Below, piece after piece: positions 23,001 through 26,778 of a DNA stretch of 26,778 nt. Positions within the stretch are counted from its first letter, which is position 1. Each line of letters begins with the position of its first letter. A program made the position numbers and the translations under genes. The DNA is from an uncultured Clostridia bacterium (lineage in GTDB: Bacteria; Bacillota; Clostridia; Christensenellales; Aristaeellaceae): NCBI GenBank assembly GCA_934663625.1, contig CAKUKP010000040.1, positions 1-26,778 on the forward strand, written 5' to 3'. The notes beneath the pieces were generated by a model. It did not search any database. It worked only from the letters and a program-made list of their open reading frames with translations, and was not told where the DNA came from.

Positions 23001-24206
23001 ATGTTTGAATCGGAAATTGAACAAATCAGAGGCGAGCTGAATGAAATCTATCGGGATCTGCACAGACATCCCGAATTGGGCTTCAACGAACACAGAACCG
23101 CGCGCATCATCGCGGATTACCTGCGCGATTGCAATTTGCAGGTGGATGAAAATCTGGCGCTGACCGGCGTATGCGGCGCGCTGGATTCCGGCAAGCCCGG
23201 ACGCACACTGCTGATTCGCGCGGATATGGATTGTCTGATGATCGATGAACAGACCGGCTGCGCATATCAATCGATCTATCCGCACCGTATGCATGCGTGC
23301 GGCCACGATACGCACATCACCATGCTGCTGGGCGCGGCAAAGATTCTATCCCGCCATCCGGAAGCCTTCTGCGGCAGGATCAAATTCCTGTTCGAGCCCG
23401 CCGAGGAAGGCGCCGATCCCGCGATTTACGATCAGGTGATCGCCGCCGGCTGTCAGGCGGGCGGGGCGGACGCGCTCGTGCGCAATGGCATATTGGATGA
23501 TGTAGATCTATGCTTCATCATCCACAACGAACCCACCCTGCCGCTGGGCGACGTGCGGATATTTAAAGAATACGCCTATGCCGCCAGCGATGAGTTTACC
23601 ATCGAAATCCACGGCAGGGGCGGCCACGGCGCGCGCCCGCACACCGCGATCGATCCATTGCCCGCCGCGGCAGAAATCATTTCCGCCGTATACGCCATGC
23701 CCGCGCGCGAAATCGCCGCGCACGAACTATGTGCGATCACCATCGGACAGGTGGAAACGCCCGAATCGGTATGGAACGCCGTGCCGGATCGCGTTGTACT
23801 TCGCGGCGGCTTTCGCACGTTTACCGAAGAAATCCGGCAGCATTTCTATGCGCGCATTCCCGAAATTGCGCAGCACATCGCCGCCGCACATCGCTGCACG
23901 GCAAACGTTCAGCTGAGCCGCGGCCTATCCCCCACCGTAAACGATCCAGAAATTGCGCAGCGACTCGCCGCCGCTTTCCGCGATCTACGCGGCGGCGATC
24001 ACGTGCAGCTTACCGATATTCCCACGATGGCGTCCGAAAGCGCGGGCGTATATCTATCCCGCAAACCGGGCGCGATCGTACTTCTGGGGTCGGGCGATCC
24101 TGCGCATGAGCTGCACCATCCCGCCATGCTGCCCGATATCGGCGTTCTGCCCATCGGCGTAGCGGTACACATCGCGGCCGCCGCGTGTTTGCTGAATCAA
24201 CCCTGA
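23001..24206 (+). CDS. M20 family amidohydrolase (N-acyl amino acid or peptide deacylase)
   Basis: A protein of 401 residues of the M20D group. It opens with the family's RDLHRHPELGFNE, then LIRADMDCLMI, the metal-binding MHACGHDTH near residue 98, EPAEEG near 134 and the metal histidine in IIHNEP. The dimerisation domain starts around EIHGRGGHGARPHTAIDPL, and the C terminus has HELHHPAMLPD with the last metal histidine. All metal ligands appear present. Members remove acyl groups from amino acids, aminobenzoyl-glutamate, or N-acetyl-diaminopimelate; the exact substrate is not clear. The ATG has a GGAGGG site 9 nt upstream. It is divergent from the transporter operon and its 3' end overlaps the convergent serine hydrolase gene by 10 bp. 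Confidence 0.9.
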   Translation: MFESEIEQIRGELNEIYRDLHRHPELGFNEHRTARIIADYLRDCNLQVDENLALTGVCGALDSGKPGRTLLIRADMDCLMIDEQTGCAYQSIYPHRMHACGHDTHITMLLGAAKILSRHPEAFCGRIKFLFEPAEEGADPAIYDQVIAAGCQAGGADALVRNGILDDVDLCFIIHNEPTLPLGDVRIFKEYAYAASDEFTIEIHGRGGHGARPHTAIDPLPAAAEIISAVYAMPAREIAAHELCAITIGQVETPESVWNAVPDRVVLRGGFRTFTEEIRQHFYARIPEIAQHIAAAHRCTANVQLSRGLSPTVNDPEIAQRLAAAFRDLRGGDHVQLTDIPTMASESAGVYLSRKPGAIVLLGSGDPAHELHHPAMLPDIGVLPIGVAVHIAAAACLLNQP

Positions 24207-25321
24207 AGCCCATCGTATATCAGATTTCGAATTTGCGGATGGTATTCCTTATACGCCTTTCCGCAATCCAGCACGTGCTGTACGTAGAACGCCGCCAGAT
24301 GATTTTGGGGATCGATCATCACCCATGCGCCCGCCGCGCCATCCCAGCCGAATTCGCCCCTGGGGCTTTTGCTTTTCGCTGCATCGATCAGGGTTCGCAC
24401 GCCCAGACCATAGCTGCAGCCCTTCAGGCCGAAGCGCCTTGCAAAGTCCCGTTTCTGGGTTTCGTTTAATTGATCGGTTCGCATCAGATCAATCAGCTCC
24501 GGCGTCAGGATTTGTGCGCCATTTTTGCCAACGCCGCCGTTGGCAAGCGCATCGATGAAGCGGATATAGCTGTCCGCATCGCCCATCAGCCCCGCGCCGC
24601 CGCTTTCATAGGCGTCGGATAAATGGGATTTCATGCTGAACCTGTCCATTTCAACCGGATGATTTCCCTTATCCCAGGAATACCGCGCCGCCAGACGCTG
24701 CATTTGTTGATCAGACGGATGGAACGTCAAATTTTCAATGCCCAACGGCGCAATGATGTTTTGATGCACGTATTCGCCAAATTTTTCCCCCGACGCCACT
24801 TCAATGACCGCGCCCAGCACATCATGGCACAGGCTGTACTGAAAATGCGCGCCGGGATCGAAATCCAACGGCTGCGAGGCGAGCGCTTCCGCGATCTGTA
24901 CGGTAGTCGCCGATGGACCGTATTTCCGAATGCATTCCCGAATCGCGGTCGCGTTGTAATCGTAATTCAGGCCGCCGGACATCGTTAAAAGATGGCGTAT
25001 CGTCATTTCCGTTCGAGCGGGGCGAACCGTGCCGCCATCGAGCACGGTCAAATGTGCATAGGCGGGCAGATAATCAGAAACCCGATCATCCAATGAAAGC
25101 GCGCCCTTGCCCAGCAGCTGCATAACGGCGGTCGCGGTCATGACCTTGGTAGACGAATACAGCCAATAGATTTCATCGCCCCGTATCGGCTTTCCGCGCT
25201 CCGCCTCCCCGCTGCTATGCGCGAACACCGGCTGATGATCCTTCCATACGCGAATCGCGCATCCGGGAATTCCACGCTCCGGCATCTGATCTATGTAATT
25301 TCTCAGGGCTTCAAAATTCAT
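24197..25321 (-). CDS. Serine hydrolase of the class C beta-lactamase fold
   Basis: A protein of 374 residues with no signal peptide. The nucleophile motif SxxK is SSTK at about residues 57-60; the second motif is FQYSLCHDVLG, where Leu replaces the Asn of a YxN motif, as in many esterase-type members; GWDGAAG near residue 333 stands for the third motif. LTMSGGLNYDY and a GAGLMGDADSYIRFI segment are typical. The family covers esterases, D-aminopeptidases and penicillin-binding-like proteins; absence of an export signal and the YSL motif favour a cytoplasmic esterase or peptidase. The ATG at 25321 has a GGGAGG site 9 nt upstream; an ATG seven codons earlier has none. Confidence 0.85.
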   Translation of the reverse strand: MNFEALRNYIDQMPERGIPGCAIRVWKDHQPVFAHSSGEAERGKPIRGDEIYWLYSSTKVMTATAVMQLLGKGALSLDDRVSDYLPAYAHLTVLDGGTVRPARTEMTIRHLLTMSGGLNYDYNATAIRECIRKYGPSATTVQIAEALASQPLDFDPGAHFQYSLCHDVLGAVIEVASGEKFGEYVHQNIIAPLGIENLTFHPSDQQMQRLAARYSWDKGNHPVEMDRFSMKSHLSDAYESGGAGLMGDADSYIRFIDALANGGVGKNGAQILTPELIDLMRTDQLNETQKRDFARRFGLKGCSYGLGVRTLIDAAKSKSPRGEFGWDGAAGAWVMIDPQNHLAAFYVQHVLDCGKAYKEYHPQIRNLIYDGLQG

Positions 25322-25351
25322 AAGTATCCGCCTCCCATACATCCGTTTTCT

Positions 25352-25381
25352 TGTATAATTTTATTATACCGCTGCCGTCAA
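25352..25381 (-). promoter_or_regulatory. Promoter of the serine hydrolase gene, with palindrome
   Basis: On the minus strand, TTGACG (25381-25376) is followed after 17-18 bp by TTATAC/TATACA. The -10 region is covered by a perfect palindrome, GTATAAT-TTT-ATTATAC on the plus strand (25353-25369), which could be an operator. Confidence 0.45.
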
Positions 25382-25423
25382 TGCTTCACTGCCAGTAGAA
25401 TTTTACTTGATCAATCTATTTGC

Positions 25424-25452
25424 TTTACAATCGCATAGTTTCGTGCTATAAT
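25424..25452 (+). promoter_or_regulatory. Promoter of the ADP-ribosylglycohydrolase gene
   Basis: TTTACA (25424-25429) and an extended -10 TGCTATAAT (TATAAT at 25447-25452) are 17 bp apart, 30 bp before the ATG. Confidence 0.8.
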
Positions 25453-25482
25453 TATAATATCATTAATTGGAGGTACGGATGA

Positions 25483-26295
25483 ATGATCGGCGCGATTATC
25501 GGCGATATCGTAGGTTCCCGTTTCGAATGGCACAATATCAAGACCAAGGAATTTGACCTTTTTTCCAAAAAATGCTCTGTGACGGATGATTCCATCATGA
25601 CGCTGGCGATCGCCAAGGCAATTCTGGAGAGCGAAACGATGGATGATCTGAGCAAAAATGCTGAAATTTGGATGCAGGAAATTGGCCGCCCCTACCCCTA
25701 CAGCGGCTACGGCGGATCATTTTACCGCTGGATGTACGCGGATGATCCCGCGCCCTTCAACAGCTTCGGCAACGGCGCGGCCATGCGCGTAAGCCCGTGC
25801 GGATTCGCCGCGCGCAGTCTGCCGGAAGCCGTCGCCATGTCGAAGGCGGTAACGGAGGTGACGCACAATCATCCGGAGGGCATCAAGGGCGCGGAAGCGA
25901 CCACGGTCGCTTTGTACATGGCGCGCACCGGCAGCAGCATCGATGAAATTCGTAAGACGATCGATGCGCAGTATTACCCGATGAATTTTACGCTGGACGG
26001 CATTCGCGACACCTATAAATTCAATGAAACCTGTCAGGACACCGTGCCGCAGGCGTTGATGGCTTTCTTTGAATCGACCTCCTTCGAGGACGCGATTCGC
26101 AACGCGATCAGCATCGGCGGCGACAGCGATACCCTTGCCGCCATCACGGGCGGCGTTGCGGAAGCGTATTACGGCGTGCCCGATGATCTGCGCGCGCAGG
26201 CCATCGAATATCTGGATGATCGTCTGGAATCCGTGCTTTTCGCCTTTGAAGCCAAATACGGATTTCCGCCTGAAAGAAAGAAATCGAAGCAGTAA
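25483..26295 (+). CDS. ADP-ribosylglycohydrolase family protein
   Basis: A protein of 270 residues of the DraG/ARH family. The N terminus GAIIGDIVGSRFEW, then VTDDSIMTLAIAKA (metal-binding Thr-Asp-Asp), FGNGAAMRVSP, THNHPEGIKGAEA and near the end SIGGDSDTLAAITGGVAEAYYG (second metal-binding Asp pair) give the complete di-magnesium active site. These enzymes remove ADP-ribose from arginine or other acceptors on proteins, or hydrolyse related small molecules. No ADP-ribosyltransferase is visible nearby, so the substrate is open. A GGAGG site lies 9 nt before the ATG, and the gene has its own promoter and a terminator. Confidence 0.92.
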   Translation: MIGAIIGDIVGSRFEWHNIKTKEFDLFSKKCSVTDDSIMTLAIAKAILESETMDDLSKNAEIWMQEIGRPYPYSGYGGSFYRWMYADDPAPFNSFGNGAAMRVSPCGFAARSLPEAVAMSKAVTEVTHNHPEGIKGAEATTVALYMARTGSSIDEIRKTIDAQYYPMNFTLDGIRDTYKFNETCQDTVPQALMAFFESTSFEDAIRNAISIGGDSDTLAAITGGVAEAYYGVPDDLRAQAIEYLDDRLESVLFAFEAKYGFPPERKKSKQ

Positions 26296-26311
26296 ATCCA
26301 TTGATACAGCC

Positions 26312-26344
26312 GTGCCGGAGCAAACACAGCGTTTACTCCGGCAC
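26312..26344. terminator. Bidirectional terminator between the ADP-ribosylglycohydrolase gene and dapF
   Basis: A 9 bp perfect stem, GTGCCGGAG (26312-26320) with CTCCGGCAC (26336-26344), has an inner AAAC/GTTT extension. A T-rich stretch follows on the plus strand. It lies between two convergent genes. Confidence 0.75.
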
Positions 26345-26356
26345 AGATATATTGTT

Positions 26357-26778
26357 TTACAGTTCCAGCTTTCCTTCGTATACCAGTTCCGCCGTGCCGT
26401 GCAGCGTTACGCCGCGATCATCGCAGCGAACGGTGAGCGTGCCGCCGGGCACCTGCACGTTGATATCGGTATTTTTGCGGCACAGGCCGTTTTCGATCGC
26501 CGCCACTGCCGCCGCGCACGCGCCCGTTCCGCACGCCATCGTTTCACCGCTGCCGCGCTCAAAGCAGCGCATTCTCAGCGTGCTGGCGTTCACGACGCGA
26601 ACAAATTCGGTGTTGACGCGCTCCGGAAAGATTTCAGCCGTTTCAAACTGCGGGCCGAGCGCCGTAAGATCCAGCGCGTCGACTTCATCGGTAAACACGA
26701 CACAGTGCGGATTGCCCATCGAAACGCAGTTTATGTTATAGAGCTTCGACGCGATGCGCACCGGATAGCGGATTGCGC
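26357..26778 (-). CDS. dapF: Diaminopimelate epimerase, C-terminal part (partial)
   Basis: About 140 C-terminal residues are visible; the frame is open through the right edge, so the start is outside the window. The fragment has VSMGNPHCVVF, an ERVNTEFVRVV strand, RCFERGSGET and ACGTGACAAAV, whose cysteine is the second catalytic cysteine of DapF. The enzyme turns LL- into meso-diaminopimelate for lysine and peptidoglycan synthesis in the cytoplasm. The first catalytic cysteine is beyond the edge. Presence of dapF fits a meso-DAP cell wall. Confidence 0.92.
   Translation of the reverse strand, partial: AIRYPVRIASKLYNINCVSMGNPHCVVFTDEVDALDLTALGPQFETAEIFPERVNTEFVRVVNASTLRMRCFERGSGETMACGTGACAAAVAAIENGLCRKNTDINVQVPGGTLTVRCDDRGVTLHGTAELVYEGKLEL

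Noticed and set aside
24197..25321. True beta-lactamase giving antibiotic resistance
   Set aside because: There is no export signal and the second motif is YSL rather than YxN, as in esterase-like members.

Overview
The window looks like chromosome from a moderately GC-rich, gut-type member of the Clostridia (Bacillota). This rests on strong GGAGG-type ribosome binding sites, sigma-A promoters of TTGNNN-17-TATAAT type, an Opp/Dpp-type ABC operon, a DeoR/HAD/MerR operon, a BspA-like leucine-rich surface protein, and a HipA-type kinase and several small proteins that resemble clostridial sequences I know. A more exact placement (for example Christensenellales) is only a guess. I see no rRNA, tRNA, CRISPR array, transposase or phage structural gene.

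Layout. (a) 1-217: the 3' end of a DUF4132-type protein, closed by a bidirectional terminator. (b) 349-2898, minus strand: an accessory block with a small conserved protein, a two-helix membrane protein, a translationally coupled 90-residue protein, a HipA-type kinase and a previously unlisted 27-residue membrane peptide. (c) 2991-4943, minus strand: an operon of an FlK-like thioesterase, a HAD phosphatase and an unusual fusion of a four-helix membrane domain with a flavodoxin-like domain, with a recognisable promoter and terminator. (d) 5014-12703: a 7.5 kb segment bounded by two diverged direct copies of a roughly 165 bp repeat with a conserved 11 bp stem. It contains a 2318-residue secreted protein: signal peptide, short leucine-rich cap, then nine and a half units of about 210-230 residues. 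(e) 12841-15406, plus strand: DeoR regulator, beta-phosphoglucomutase-like HAD protein and MerR/GyrI-type regulator. (f) 15415-22667, minus strand: substrate-binding protein, two permeases, two ATPases, an N-acetylglucosamine-6-phosphate deacetylase-like protein and a CBM9-like protein. (g) 23001-26778: M20 amidohydrolase, serine hydrolase of the beta-lactamase fold, ADP-ribosylglycohydrolase and the end of dapF.

How the parts may work together. The Opp-type importer shares one transcription unit with a NagA-like deacetylase and lies divergent from an M20 deacylase. The simplest reading is uptake and intracellular deacylation of N-acylated compounds such as amino-sugar oligosaccharides or muropeptides; this is inference from gene order. 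The adjacent DeoR-HAD-MerR operon fits control of sugar phosphate metabolism. The least explained parts are the giant modular surface protein with its flanking repeats and hairpin-rich 3' region, and the HipA-kinase neighbourhood with its tiny membrane peptide.

Stretches over 300 bp without a gene are 4944-5426 (promoter, repeat copy 1, five hairpins), 12384-12925 (leader inverted repeat, promoter, repeat copy 2, deoR promoter/operator) and 22668-23000 (two divergent promoters and a palindrome).
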